A stretch of DNA of 64,000 nt from Nostoc sp. CHAB 5824. GTDB taxonomy: Bacteria; Cyanobacteriota; Cyanobacteriia; Cyanobacteriales; Nostocaceae. Shown here piece after piece: positions 24,267 to 33,952 of this stretch. A program made the position numbers and the translations under genes. The stretch spans positions 62,001-126,000 of the forward strand of contig NZ_JAIVFT010000022.1 of the NCBI RefSeq assembly GCF_020829665.1, given 5' to 3'. Position 1 is the stretch's first letter. Each line of letters begins with the position of its first letter. A model generated the notes under the pieces. That model saw only the letters and a program-made list of their open reading frames with translations. It had not been told where the DNA came from and did no database searches.

Positions 24267-26751
24267 TGTTTTTCTCCTGTGTCAGATGTTGTTTTAATAA
24301 GTCTTCAATTTCCTCAGCCTTGAATTGTTTGACAAGCTGAAGAATTGGGGTAGCAAAAGCAACTAGACGAGAATCAGTTTGCACCAGATTTTCTATTTGT
24401 TCGCGCAGCCGCTTCAGGTTGGCTTGTTGTGCTAGTACCATTAACTTCTCAAGTTCGGTTTTAGACGGAAAAGCGATCTTGTCTGATGTGTGGACTTGAT
24501 CTTGAGTAGGAGTGGTTTCATATTTCCACTTCAGTTTGAGATGTTGTTCCAGCAGGCAAAATAATTCGCTAGCTTCTACTGGTTTTGCTAAGAAGTCATT
24601 ACCACCCGCATCTAGCGCCGTTTGTTGATCGATTTGTGCTACAGATGCCGAGGAAACCAGGATTTTTAGGTGTTGCAAATCTGCGGTAGAACGTACTTGC
24701 TTGAGCATTTCAAAGCCATCCATTACAGGCATAGCGAGGTCGGTAATTACAAGGTCGGGTTGATGATGCCGCATTTTCTCTAAGGCTTCCTGTCCGTTTT
24801 CTGCCTCGGTAAAGGTGAAACCGAGGGGTTCTAGTAGGTTGACTAGAACGGCGCGGTTTTCCCAGCGATCGTCTACTACCAAAATGTGGCGTGCTCGCCC
24901 TTCATAACCGATGATTTGTTTGCCTGTGCTGTTGGAAGTTTGTTTCACCCAATCGGTAGCGATCGCTAAACCAACTTCAAAGTAGAAATTACTGCCGATA
25001 CCTACTTGACTTTTGACTTGGATTTGTCCGCCCATCAAATCTACAATTTTTTGGCTGATGGCGAGTCCTAAGCCTGTGCCCTCCGCTTGCCGTTTGCGAT
25101 CGCCTACTTGTTCAAATGCCTGAAAAATTTTGTCTATTTGCTTTGGTTCAATGCCAACTCCGGTATCCTCAATTTGAAAGTTAATCCGCCGATAGTTGGC
25201 ATCTAATCCAGTCTCAAGGACTGCAACTTTCAGAGTGACAGATCCTTTGTCTGTAAATTTAATTCCATTCCCTAATAAGTTAATTAAAACCTGACGCAGC
25301 CGCTTTTCATCTACAAGCACACCTTCGGGTAACATTGAATCGGGTTGATAAATAAAGTCAATGCCTTTTTGTTCAGCTCGAATGCGACAGATTTCTACAA
25401 CCCCTTGCAGAAATGCCGGCAAGTGGATTCCAGTGGGAGTAAGTTCTAGTTTGCGGGCTTCAATTTTAGACAAGTCCAACACGTCGTTAATCAAAGTCAG
25501 CAAATGGGAACCGCATTGGTGAATAATCCCGACACCATGACGTTCTTTTTCAGGTAAAGCTTTAGATCGGCTGAGAATTTGCGCGTATCCCAAAATTCCA
25601 TTCAGAGGTGTTCGCAGTTCGTGACTCATGTTTGCCAAAAATTCGCTTTTTGCCTGATTTGCATTGTCAGCAACTTCCTTAGCAATTTTCAGTTCAGCAG
25701 TGCGTTCTTCCACTCGTTGCTCTAATTTCATCGCTGCTTTGCGGTTCTCATTGAGAACTGACATCAGTAAATAGGTGGTGAGGGCAATGACGCACATGAA
25801 GGATTGCAGTAACATCAAAGATTCACTCACCGAAGATTTAGCGAAAGACCCTAAATTACGAGCTGTTCCCAAAACAGCGATCGCTGAAACAATCACAACT
25901 AACAATGTGGACTCTGTTGCTCTAAATCGAAAGGCAGACCACAGCAACAGGGGCATCATCATATATTCCACGGGATTGTTACCCCAAAATGAGGCTTTGC
26001 TGATCAGCGCCAGCAAAACTACAATGACAGCAAACTCTGTAATTAATAGGCCATTGAATCGCACAGATCGCCAAGATTGCATTGCCCATGCCAAGATCAT
26101 CGGTGTAATCAGCAATCTGCCTGTAATGACGCTAAGTGACCAAGTTTGCCAAACTGTACCATAAAGTTTCCAAGGTAAGCTGCCAGTCAGACATAAGATA
26201 GCCACTGCAAAGCAAGTAGTCACTGCTGTACTAGTCAAAATTACGATCAAAAATTTAAAAACATTCAGCGATCGCCCAAGTAAATCGTATGTTTTAATAA
26301 ACTTGTTGATTAACCATGCTCCTATCAGTGGCTCAATACAATTGACTAAAGAAATACTAATGATGGTGGGAAAATCTTTGTAAAATAGCAGCGAATTTAT
26401 CAGTAGTGCACTTAAAAAAATTGGCAACCCTATACGATAACCCAACAATAAAACCATTGCCAAGAAAAAACCTGACGAAGGCCAAATTGCAGATGCCGAA
26501 TTTTCAAATGATACAGCTTGGCAAATAATCGCCAGTCCATAGTGAGCGATCGCTAGAATAGGGGTAATGATAATCAGTTGACGATACTGCAAAAAAAAAG
26601 TTTCAATCGCTGGTATAGCATATTGCTTTAAATTACGTGTAATCATGGAGTAACAGATGAAGTGGATTGTAGCACTGCACGCCCCTAGAATGCCCATAAT
26701 TTGTAATTGGCAATCACAAACTTTTCCGTATAATAAATTGTTAAAATCCAA
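24259..26751 (-). CDS. MASE1-domain hybrid sensor histidine kinase
   Basis: 830 aa. The N-terminal ~330 residues hold about eight hydrophobic segments of MASE1 type (ASAIWPSSGFFLAMVLLLGYR is the typical block), followed by a coiled coil, HisKA (FLANMSHELRTPLNGILG, His near 374), HATPase (LLGNGIKFTDKGSV, EDTGVGIEPKQIDKIF, GTGLGLAISQKI) and a receiver (~620-740; HILVVDDRWENRAV, D in LVITDLAMPVMDG, K in FLAKPVEASEL). A ~90-residue helical tail follows and might act as an HPt-like module, but no clear HPt histidine motif was found. The ATG at 26646 (MITRNLKQY) is a credible alternative start. First gene of a two-kinase operon. Confidence 0.9.
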   Translation of the reverse strand: MDFNNLLYGKVCDCQLQIMGILGACSATIHFICYSMITRNLKQYAIPAIETFFLQYRQLIIITPILAIAHYGLAIICQAVSFENSASAIWPSSGFFLAMVLLLGYRIGLPIFLSALLINSLLFYKDFPTIISISLVNCIEPLIGAWLINKFIKTYDLLGRSLNVFKFLIVILTSTAVTTCFAVAILCLTGSLPWKLYGTVWQTWSLSVITGRLLITPMILAWAMQSWRSVRFNGLLITEFAVIVVLLALISKASFWGNNPVEYMMMPLLLWSAFRFRATESTLLVVIVSAIAVLGTARNLGSFAKSSVSESLMLLQSFMCVIALTTYLLMSVLNENRKAAMKLEQRVEERTAELKIAKEVADNANQAKSEFLANMSHELRTPLNGILGYAQILSRSKALPEKERHGVGIIHQCGSHLLTLINDVLDLSKIEARKLELTPTGIHLPAFLQGVVEICRIRAEQKGIDFIYQPDSMLPEGVLVDEKRLRQVLINLLGNGIKFTDKGSVTLKVAVLETGLDANYRRINFQIEDTGVGIEPKQIDKIFQAFEQVGDRKRQAEGTGLGLAISQKIVDLMGGQIQVKSQVGIGSNFYFEVGLAIATDWVKQTSNSTGKQIIGYEGRARHILVVDDRWENRAVLVNLLEPLGFTFTEAENGQEALEKMRHHQPDLVITDLAMPVMDGFEMLKQVRSTADLQHLKILVSSASVAQIDQQTALDAGGNDFLAKPVEASELFCLLEQHLKLKWKYETTPTQDQVHTSDKIAFPSKTELEKLMVLAQQANLKRLREQIENLVQTDSRLVAFATPILQLVKQFKAEEIEDLLKQHLTQEKNNV

Positions 26752-26784
26752 ATAATTTTAAGATAATATTTCTACCCAACTCCT

Positions 26785-28668
26785 ATGAGAGAAACTGTCC
26801 TAGAGGTTCGCAATCTCCAAGTTGAATTTCCCGGTGATGGCAACACTGTCAGAGCTTTGGATGGTATTTCCTTTGGACTGCATCGAGGTGAAACTCTAGG
26901 AATAGTAGGAGAATCAGGAAGTGGTAAATCAGTGACAGCCCTAGCTGTGATGGGTTTGTTGCAAACTCCTGGTATAGTTACTGGCGGTGAAATCTGGTTT
27001 CGTCCGCAGGAAAACGCTAACGCAATCGATTTGGTAAAATTGCTTCCTGAGCAAATGCAGTTACACCGAGGTGGCGACATCGCCATGATTTTTCAAGAAC
27101 CGATGAGTTCGCTCAATCCGGTTTATAACATCGGGTTTCAGCTAACAGAAGCGATTATGCGGCATCAAAATGTGTCGGCAGCCCAAGCACGACAAATTGC
27201 GATCGCAGGTTTACAAGAGGTAAAACTTCTACCTAGCGATGAGGAGATCCAGCAGCAGCATATCGATTGGCATCAAACCAACAACAATTCATCAAAACCA
27301 GAACCATCAAAGTTGGCACAGTTGGTTAAACAACATAAAGAAGCCATGCTGGAACGCTACCCTCATGAACTTTCTGGGGGTCAGTTGCAACGGGTAATGA
27401 TTGCAATGGCAATTTCTTGCAACCCATTAATCTTAATTGCCGATGAACCAACCACAGCCTTGGATGTGACGGTGCAAGCGACAATTTTGGAGTTGTTACG
27501 AGAATTGCAGCAAACCCGTGACATGGCAATGATTTTTATCACCCACGACTTGGGGCTAATTTCAGAAATTGCTGACCAAGTAGCGGTGATGTATAAAGGT
27601 AAAGTTGTCGAATCTGGTACTTCTCGGCAAATTTTCAGCAGTCCCCAACATCCATATACTAAAGGTTTGATAGCTTGTCGCCCCACACTCAACCGCCGTC
27701 CCCAAAAATTACTCACCGTTTCTGATTACATGAGTGCAGAAGAGACACCAACGGGACAAGTAGTAATTCAGGCGAAAGAACCCGCACCACCCACAGAAGT
27801 CACCACAGAAGAGATTGCTGCAAGATTGGCAAACTTCAATCAATTGGAACCTCTGCTGCAAATCCGCAACCTGAAAGTTGGTTTTCCAGTGCGCGGGGTG
27901 TTCGGTGGGACAAAACGCTACAATATGGCAGTTAATGGCGTTTCTTTTGATGTCAAATCAGGAGAAACACTAGGTTTAGTGGGAGAATCTGGTTGCGGCA
28001 AAACCACCCTTGGCAGAACCTTGCTGCGCTTAATTGAACCGATGAGTGGTCAGATTATCTTTGAGAAACAAGATATTACTAGCCTCAAAGGAGAACCTTT
28101 GCAAAAACTGCGGCGGGAAATGCAAATAGTCTTCCAAAATCCTTTTAGTTCCCTCGATCCACGGATGAGGGTTGGCGATGCGGTGATGGAACCATTATTA
28201 ATTCACGCCGTGGGTAAGACAAAGCAACAACGACGCCAGCGAGTAGCCGAACTTTTAGAACGGGTGGGATTGAGTGCAGATGCGATTAACCGCTATCCTC
28301 ATCAGTTTTCTGGCGGTCAACGCCAACGGATTTGCATAGCCCGTTCTTTGGCGTTAAACCCTAAGTTTATCATCTGCGATGAATCAGTTTCAGCGCTGGA
28401 TGTTTCAGTACAGGCGCAGGTATTAAATCTTCTCAAAGAATTACAGTCAGATTTTCAGCTTACTTATATCTTTATTTCTCACGATTTAAGTGTGGTGAAA
28501 TTTATGAGCGATCGCATTTTAGTCATGAATCGCGGTCAAATTGTTGAAGAAGGAACAGCTGAAAGCATTTACCAAGAACCGAAAGAGGAATACACGCAAA
28601 AATTAATTGCTGCGATTCCTACCGGTAGTGCTGAACGGGTGCGAAGTCGTCATCTGAAGGCTTTATAG
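26785..28668 (+). CDS. Fused dipeptide/oligopeptide ABC transporter ATPase (DppD-DppF type)
   Basis: 627 aa with two complete ABC modules. First: Walker A GESGSGKSVTA, Q-loop AMIFQEPMSSLNPVYNIG, signature ELSGGQLQRVMIAMAI, Walker B LIADEPTTALDVTVQ. Second (from ~residue 355): GESGCGKTTLGR, MQIVFQNPFSSLDPRMRV, FSGGQRQRICIARSL, ICDESVSALDVSVQ. The FQxPxSSLxP form and the PYTKGLI-type C-termini are those of Opp/Dpp/GsiA ATPases. Fusion of the two subunits is common in cyanobacteria. Residues ~155-185 of module 1 hold an insert (HIDWHQTNNNSSKPEPSK). The permease and binding protein are not in the window. It is divergent from the MASE1 kinase gene with only 33 bp between their start codons. Confidence 0.9.
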   Translation: MRETVLEVRNLQVEFPGDGNTVRALDGISFGLHRGETLGIVGESGSGKSVTALAVMGLLQTPGIVTGGEIWFRPQENANAIDLVKLLPEQMQLHRGGDIAMIFQEPMSSLNPVYNIGFQLTEAIMRHQNVSAAQARQIAIAGLQEVKLLPSDEEIQQQHIDWHQTNNNSSKPEPSKLAQLVKQHKEAMLERYPHELSGGQLQRVMIAMAISCNPLILIADEPTTALDVTVQATILELLRELQQTRDMAMIFITHDLGLISEIADQVAVMYKGKVVESGTSRQIFSSPQHPYTKGLIACRPTLNRRPQKLLTVSDYMSAEETPTGQVVIQAKEPAPPTEVTTEEIAARLANFNQLEPLLQIRNLKVGFPVRGVFGGTKRYNMAVNGVSFDVKSGETLGLVGESGCGKTTLGRTLLRLIEPMSGQIIFEKQDITSLKGEPLQKLRREMQIVFQNPFSSLDPRMRVGDAVMEPLLIHAVGKTKQQRRQRVAELLERVGLSADAINRYPHQFSGGQRQRICIARSLALNPKFIICDESVSALDVSVQAQVLNLLKELQSDFQLTYIFISHDLSVVKFMSDRILVMNRGQIVEEGTAESIYQEPKEEYTQKLIAAIPTGSAERVRSRHLKAL

Positions 28669-28671
28669 AAA

Positions 28672-28990
28672 CAGAATTCAGGAGTCAGGAGTCAGAATTC
28701 AGCATGAATTCTGTACAAGTTGCGGATAGCAAAGCAGTAGCGAGTCCGCGATAGCGCAGCGTTAGCGAGTATTCGAGCGTCACGTCTAAATAAGGGACTT
28801 CCAACAAATAAATTATCCAATCTTGTGGGGTGGACATCTTGTCTGCCCTTGACTACGGGCGGGCGAGACGCCCACCTCAGAAGAAGTATGAGTATTTTTT
28901 ATTTGGAAGTTCCTAAACGACGTTTTTGCACCAGCAATAAATATACAGATTTATTTGTCTTGATTCTGACTCCTGACTTCTGAATTCTTT
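28672..28990. repeat. Cluster of dispersed intergenic repeats
   Basis: No gene. GAATTC-type near-palindromes lie near 28675-28720 and again at 28962-28990 in inverted form. A segment with GCGCAGCGTTAGCGAG resembles the stem at 10979-11032, and GGGCGGGCGAGACGCCCA (~28857) is another Nostoc-type hairpin. The last 60 bp may contribute to termination of the convergent ABC and ureG genes. Confidence 0.65.
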
Positions 28991-28991
28991 T

Positions 28992-29588
28992 TCAACAGAT
29001 ATTTGTGCAAACAAAGTTAATTACATCTGCAAGTCCAGACTGAGTTTTCAAATTAGTAAAAATAAAAGGTTTATCGCCGCGCATTTTTTTAGCATCTCGT
29101 TCCATCACACTTAAATCTGCACCAACGTATGGTGCTAAGTCAGTTTTGTTAATTACTAATAAATCAGATTTAGTAATACCAGGGCCACCCTTGCGGGGAA
29201 TTTTATCACCAGCCGCAACATCAATGACGTAAATCGTTAAATCCACCAATTCTGGACTAAAGGTAGCGGCTAAATTATCGCCGCCACTTTCCAAAAATAC
29301 CAAATCCAAATCGATAAAACGTTCCTCTAACTGTTCAATCGCCGCCAAATTCATTGAAGCATCTTCGCGGATAGCAGTGTGAGGACAACCGCCAGTCTCT
29401 ACACCCAAAATGCGATCGCTTGCCAATGCCTGAGAACGCACTAAAAACTGAGCATCTTCCTGAGTATAAATATCATTCGTCACCACCGCAATCTGATACT
29501 GTTCACGCAATCCCTTACACAAAGCATCGACTAATGCCGTCTTCCCCGAACCCACTGGTCCAGCAACTCCTACTCGAAATGCATTCAT
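28992..29588 (-). CDS. ureG: Urease accessory GTPase UreG
   Basis: 198 aa from the chosen ATG at 29588 (MNAFRVGVAGPVGSGKTALV). The longer frame to 29624 starts inside a TTTGTCC repeat and adds 12 unlikely residues. P-loop GPVGSGKT, the metal-binding CPH of VETGGCPHTAIRED, Switch LESGGDNLAATFSPEL and the guanine-specificity NKTDLAP are all present. UreG hydrolyses GTP while delivering Ni2+ with UreF and UreD(H) to apo-urease. It is the last gene of ureE-ureF-ureG. The structural genes ureABC and ureD are not in this window, so the urease operon is split. Confidence 0.95.
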   Translation of the reverse strand: MNAFRVGVAGPVGSGKTALVDALCKGLREQYQIAVVTNDIYTQEDAQFLVRSQALASDRILGVETGGCPHTAIREDASMNLAAIEQLEERFIDLDLVFLESGGDNLAATFSPELVDLTIYVIDVAAGDKIPRKGGPGITKSDLLVINKTDLAPYVGADLSVMERDAKKMRGDKPFIFTNLKTQSGLADVINFVCTNIC

Positions 29589-29675
29589 TGTTATTTGTCC
29601 TTTGTCCTTTGTCTGTTGGTACATGGTTATTAGTTCTTAGTTTTTGACCAATGACCAATGACTAATGACCAATGA

Positions 29676-30353
29676 CTAACTCCTAAACAACCTTGTATAT
29701 TGGGTTTCATGCTGCATACTCGCCAGCGACAAACCCCAACTACAACAGGCAAGTTCATCATCCTCTAACGCGAGAATTTCCAATGCCGCAGCACTAAGTA
29801 ATGGTTGCAAATCTAGCAATAACTGCTGTCCTGCTGTTTGTCCAAGGGGGATAAGTTTCACGCCAGCAGTAATCAAATTACTTGCCCAACTGTGCAGATA
29901 TCCTAGTAATGCGGCTTTGATACTGATTTGCCAATGGGCAACGGCAATGCCAAAAGCGATCGCATAATTGCAAGGATTACCGACAGCATTGGCAATGGGT
30001 ACAATCTGCGGTTCTAGTTTACCAAGTAATTGGATGAGCGATCGCCCCATCTGCCAACTAGAAGCGCGTAACTCTTCTGTTTCTCTAGCAGCGGATAACC
30101 ATAAATTCCAACGGCATAGCGACTCAACATCACCTATTTTTGCAGCTTGCTGCGATCGTGCCATCACCGCCGCCTCTAACCGAATTGCCCCGTAGAGCAA
30201 CTCTGCTTTTAACCAAAGTTTCAGATGTACGGCGTTGGTAACAATACCATTTTCTACGAGCGTTTCCAAGCCTTCAGAATAACTATATGCTCCCACAGGC
30301 AAAGCGGGGCTAGCCAACTGCAAAATACTCAAAAGATGGCTATCAGTAAGCAT
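29676..30353 (-). CDS. ureF: Urease accessory protein UreF
   Basis: 225 aa from ATG 30353 (MLTDSHLLSILQLASPALPVGAYSYSEGLE); the ATG at 30368 would add five residues. The LPVGAYSYSEGLE block, the all-helical composition and the C-terminal LASMQHETQYTRLFRS are typical of UreF. It forms a complex with UreD and UreG and gates nickel transfer into urease. Its start overlaps the end of ureE by 11 bp, and ureG follows after 87 bp of small TGACCAATGACTAATG direct repeats, so the three genes form one operon. Confidence 0.94.
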   Translation of the reverse strand: MLTDSHLLSILQLASPALPVGAYSYSEGLETLVENGIVTNAVHLKLWLKAELLYGAIRLEAAVMARSQQAAKIGDVESLCRWNLWLSAARETEELRASSWQMGRSLIQLLGKLEPQIVPIANAVGNPCNYAIAFGIAVAHWQISIKAALLGYLHSWASNLITAGVKLIPLGQTAGQQLLLDLQPLLSAAALEILALEDDELACCSWGLSLASMQHETQYTRLFRS

Positions 30354-30789
30354 GATGGTGTTGTCCATAAGCTCCCAATTCTGGTTGAAACGGTAAAATT
30401 TCTTCTTTAACTTCTAACCCCAGTTGTTCCAACATCGTGCGTAAAACCGAATCTGAAGACAAACGTAAATAACTCGGAGTAATTTCTACAGGTACATGGC
30501 GATTTCCCAAATGGTATGCCGCCCGTAATAATAAAAGTGGTGTTTGGGCAAAGGCAGTCAGTACTAGTTCTGGTTTGGCGGTAATTCTGATTAAACTGCT
30601 ATGGGTTTCTTCTTGCAGAATATCGCCATCGTGTAAAACAGTTCCTCTGGGTAAATGTAAAAACACAATCTTATCATCTCCTGTTTCAAAGCGATGACGA
30701 CTACGAGTGCGTTCTTCTGCTGTCAGCGCCAGAGTAAAGGTGACTATGGCATCAGTATTGGGTGGTTTAAGTTGGGTAAATGTCAGCAT
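30343..30789 (-). CDS. ureE: Urease nickel metallochaperone UreE
   Basis: 148 aa. The N-terminal peptide-binding domain has SRHRFETGDDKIVFLHLPRGTVLHDGD, and the C-terminal metal-binding domain has AAYHLGNRHVPVEI with the conserved His of the dimer-interface nickel site. The C-terminus carries only a short HHH in GQHHHAY, not a long poly-His tail, so metal storage capacity should be low. It delivers Ni2+ to UreG. First gene of the ureEFG cluster; no nickel-responsive operator was recognised upstream (30790-30920). Confidence 0.94.
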   Translation of the reverse strand: MLTFTQLKPPNTDAIVTFTLALTAEERTRSRHRFETGDDKIVFLHLPRGTVLHDGDILQEETHSSLIRITAKPELVLTAFAQTPLLLLRAAYHLGNRHVPVEITPSYLRLSSDSVLRTMLEQLGLEVKEEILPFQPELGAYGQHHHAY

Positions 30790-30920
30790 ACAGAGTTTCG
30801 CCTGAACTTCCGCTTTTCATTATGATTCTAATTAGCACTTTCCTATTCCCTGTCGTAACCCTTTGAGTGACGCTCGTAACCCTGCTCTTAAAGCTTGCTA
30901 CCCAGAGGAGAAGCAAGTGG

Positions 30921-33086
30921 TTAATCTTCTAATGTACCGTTTGTGGAATCTGGCATATTCCAAGTTTCGTGCCACAGTTGTTTAATTTTTTGAATGTTCT
31001 TTCCTGTTTTGATTGCCGCCCAACCATCTTTAATAGCTTGCTTCTCTCTATCAGTTAATCTCCAGGATAAAGGCGGACGATACCGACCATCTTTGTAAAA
31101 TCCGGGAAATTTTGGAGATATTTCAGATTCCGAAGGGAAGAAAATAGGAAAGTATTGGATATCTACCTTGTTCTCCCATTTTTTGGCAAGGAGGTCTGCT
31201 TCCTTTGCATTTCGAGATGCTAAAACCGGATCGCGTACTTTGAACATTGCTAGTAATGGCCCTATAGTTGCCATAAACCAGCCTCCATTCCCCTGTACGT
31301 TTTCCGTTGAAGCAGATTTGGGAAAAGGATTGATTTGCAATATAAGGACTCGTTTTACATTTAAACTATTTTCCGTTTTTGACCATTCATTAAGCTGTTC
31401 ATCCAGCCATTCGGCTGCCGTTACAAAGCCAGAGTTATCGAAATAACCGCCATCAGCAACGTGATAATTCTGATTTTGGATGTTTACACTGCTGCGACAA
31501 ATAGGAGAGACATAGGGAAATGTTGCTGATAATCTTGCAGCCGTTACAACATTCATATCATAGGCTTCATAAAGAGTATTAAAGTCTATATACTTTTTCT
31601 CAGGAGCCTTGCTAAATGTTACTGGAGTAATCAGAAACCGCCAGCCATTTTCGACTAAAGTGGCATTGAATACAGGAATAGGAATTTCGCCATCAAAAAT
31701 CTGTTTTCGCCAGGTTCCAAAGGTTTTTATCTTTTTCGGTTCCTTCATTTCACCCTGCCAGTCTGTCTCAACTGCTGTACCACGATCAAACTCTGGGCGA
31801 ACAATGAATGGAAATCCTATGAATCGCCATAAGTCTAAATAAACCAGACCCCAACCAACGGCATCTAAACTATCTTTAGTAGCAGCATAAAAACTATTAC
31901 TGGTAGTTTTATCAGAGATTTGCTGTTCCCTCTCTTCTAAAAAACCATTTTTATTAAAGTGATCTAAATAGTACATCGTCCCTACTGAACCGCCTGAGAC
32001 AGCACTAATCAACCCAATTGCTTTAGTAAATGACTCTCCTAATAATTCCTGAAGACCACTTAACACTTGCACTGTCCATCCTGCTGCTTGAATTCCACCA
32101 CCACTAGCACAAATAATCACTAAAGTTCGTTCTCCTTCTTGATGTTGAAGACGCTTTTCTAGCACTTTTTGGAAATTAGTTGTATCCCTATCACCTCTCT
32201 TCTTGTCTTCACTATCCTTGAACTTATTGACTGGAAAAAAGTGATTAACATCAAAAGCAACATAGCTAAGGCCTGAGAAAGCAGTAAATAGAATTAGTAC
32301 AGGAATCCGAAAGTAATCAAAATAAAATGTTGCACCACCGTAGACAAGTGTCACTATTGATATGATAAGTAGCACATATAGAAGTGCGGGTGCTTCAGAT
32401 CGATTTGTTTCTGATTTGGGATTAAAACGCAAACCAACCGTAATGTAGATAAATACTCCAATTATAAAATAAGCAATTGCCGTCAGATGGCCCGCAGTCA
32501 ATTCACCCGTTTGAGGATTAATATAGCCAGATGTATTATGTCTACTTATGAAAGAAACGATATCAGTAAGTATCTTTTTTAAGAAAGTGTTTGAGCTTAA
32601 CCAGTCTCTGATAAAACTAACAAAAAACAGTAACCCAATTCCCAATACCGAACCGACAAATGCTCCCCACCGTCTTTCGTTATTGTTCAGCTTCTCTTTG
32701 GAAAGGTCAAAGGCGATAATACAAATGTATAAACTTAAGGCAATAGCTATTCCATATTGCCAAAATTCAGAAATTTCTATTGTTGGTGGTACAGCAAAGC
32801 GAGCTGGTGCGTTATCCAGAATGATGAATGCAACTGAAATTACTGACGTTCCTGCTCCAATTGCGCTCACAATTATGGCTGCCAGTTGCCACTTGCTGCG
32901 AAGTACAAATAGATTTTTCAACATGGCTGGCAGCCAATCCTTGGCAAGTTTAGGGAGAAGTAGGAGGAATAAACCCATCAAAATAGGCAAGCGCAAGAAG
33001 AAAAGATATTTGCAGACAGCATCGGAACTTGGTAGCCATGTTGCTATAATTGCCAGCAATGGCAAAAACCAGATAAGCTTTTTCAT
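30921..33086 (-). CDS. Patatin-like phospholipase with N-terminal membrane domain
   Basis: 721 aa. Residues 1-275 contain about seven hydrophobic segments. The catalytic part (~315-690) shows the glycine-rich oxyanion loop ICASGGGIQAAGW, the nucleophile elbow ISAVSGGSVGTMY (serine of VSGGS) and the dyad aspartate in VADGGYFDNSGF, so a Ser-Asp patatin/cPLA2-like lipid acyl hydrolase is expected. Large inserts separate the motifs. It would hydrolyse membrane lipids from a membrane-anchored position, cytoplasmic side by inference. GAGG 6-9 bases upstream of the ATG supports the start. It stands apart from the ure cluster (131 bp) and from the DUF1304 gene. Confidence 0.85.
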   Translation of the reverse strand: MKKLIWFLPLLAIIATWLPSSDAVCKYLFFLRLPILMGLFLLLLPKLAKDWLPAMLKNLFVLRSKWQLAAIIVSAIGAGTSVISVAFIILDNAPARFAVPPTIEISEFWQYGIAIALSLYICIIAFDLSKEKLNNNERRWGAFVGSVLGIGLLFFVSFIRDWLSSNTFLKKILTDIVSFISRHNTSGYINPQTGELTAGHLTAIAYFIIGVFIYITVGLRFNPKSETNRSEAPALLYVLLIISIVTLVYGGATFYFDYFRIPVLILFTAFSGLSYVAFDVNHFFPVNKFKDSEDKKRGDRDTTNFQKVLEKRLQHQEGERTLVIICASGGGIQAAGWTVQVLSGLQELLGESFTKAIGLISAVSGGSVGTMYYLDHFNKNGFLEEREQQISDKTTSNSFYAATKDSLDAVGWGLVYLDLWRFIGFPFIVRPEFDRGTAVETDWQGEMKEPKKIKTFGTWRKQIFDGEIPIPVFNATLVENGWRFLITPVTFSKAPEKKYIDFNTLYEAYDMNVVTAARLSATFPYVSPICRSSVNIQNQNYHVADGGYFDNSGFVTAAEWLDEQLNEWSKTENSLNVKRVLILQINPFPKSASTENVQGNGGWFMATIGPLLAMFKVRDPVLASRNAKEADLLAKKWENKVDIQYFPIFFPSESEISPKFPGFYKDGRYRPPLSWRLTDREKQAIKDGWAAIKTGKNIQKIKQLWHETWNMPDSTNGTLED

Positions 33087-33226
33087 ATTTAAACCTCAAT
33101 TTATTGTTGTTTTGTAAATAAATTTTCAACTTGATGATGAAATAAAATCAGCGCTTTTACACAGTTTTTGTTGTTCTATCCGTTTATTTTTTGCTGAACT
33201 GCTAAATAATTCTTATTAAATCCTAT

Positions 33227-33607
33227 TCAATCTTTCCGCAGTCCTAAAAGTACTAAAGCTAATATTGCAGGTACTGATTGAATTAAAAATGCTGTTGGAC
33301 GTTGCAAGGTAATGCTGCCAAAAATGCCAGCGATCGCTACACAAATTAAAAAGAAAATCCCAATCCAAGAAGGCTTAACTTGTGGGAACATCTGCCATAC
33401 AAATAATCCCCAGATTAACCCAGCAGCAATAAATCCATTGTATAACCCTTGATTGTGAGCAAGAATTGCAGAAATTTGCTCTGGAGTGAAATCTCCGACT
33501 ATTCTTTCTTGAACAAACTCTGTATTCCAGAAAAACATCTGCACAACTAGAAAACCAATATGTATGAATGCAATAATGCCTACAAGTATCTTGACAACTG
33601 TTTCCAT
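33227..33607 (-). CDS. DUF1304 family membrane protein
   Basis: 126 aa, four predicted transmembrane helices. The N-terminal helix with IAFIHIGFLVVQMFFW and the following HNQGLYNGFIAAGLIWG block are characteristic of DUF1304 proteins, whose function is not established. The length is normal. It lies 140 bp upstream of the patatin gene on the same strand, and could be cotranscribed with it. A long perfect palindrome (33683-33712) lies ~75 bp upstream of its start and may be an operator. Confidence 0.85.
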   Translation of the reverse strand: METVVKILVGIIAFIHIGFLVVQMFFWNTEFVQERIVGDFTPEQISAILAHNQGLYNGFIAAGLIWGLFVWQMFPQVKPSWIGIFFLICVAIAGIFGSITLQRPTAFLIQSVPAILALVLLGLRKD

Positions 33608-33682
33608 GATCCCTGCCCTCTTAGAATTTAATTATTTGATAACCCAAGCCTGATGGCTCTGTCAGTGAGAAAAAGTGAGTTA

Positions 33683-33712
33683 TTAGTGTAAATTTACATA
33701 AATTTACACTAA
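33683..33712. promoter_or_regulatory. Perfect inverted repeat, possible operator
   Basis: TTAGTGTAAATTTA and TAAATTTACACTAA are exact 14-base arms around CA, in the 345 bp gene-free stretch 33608-33952 upstream of the DUF1304 gene. No T-tract follows, so a terminator is less likely than a binding site or promoter element. Just before it, 33642-33694 resembles 35360-35412 (about 39 of 53 positions). Confidence 0.5.
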
Positions 33713-33952
33713 TGAAGAGATGAACAATTTTTGAGGAGCGCAGACATAGTGCGTCGTAGACATAGCCATCGCCTAAAATAATCGATTTATACCCCTAGTT
33801 AGCTGTGAAAGTTGGGACGATGGTAATAATCGGCAAAGGCATACTGCCTCCAACAAGGTTAGAAGATGGTTATCCTTTGCCATTATTATCGCTATCAGCA
33901 GAATAAAAATCCGAGTAAATTTTCCTCTCATCAAAGCATAACAGTCAAGTTA

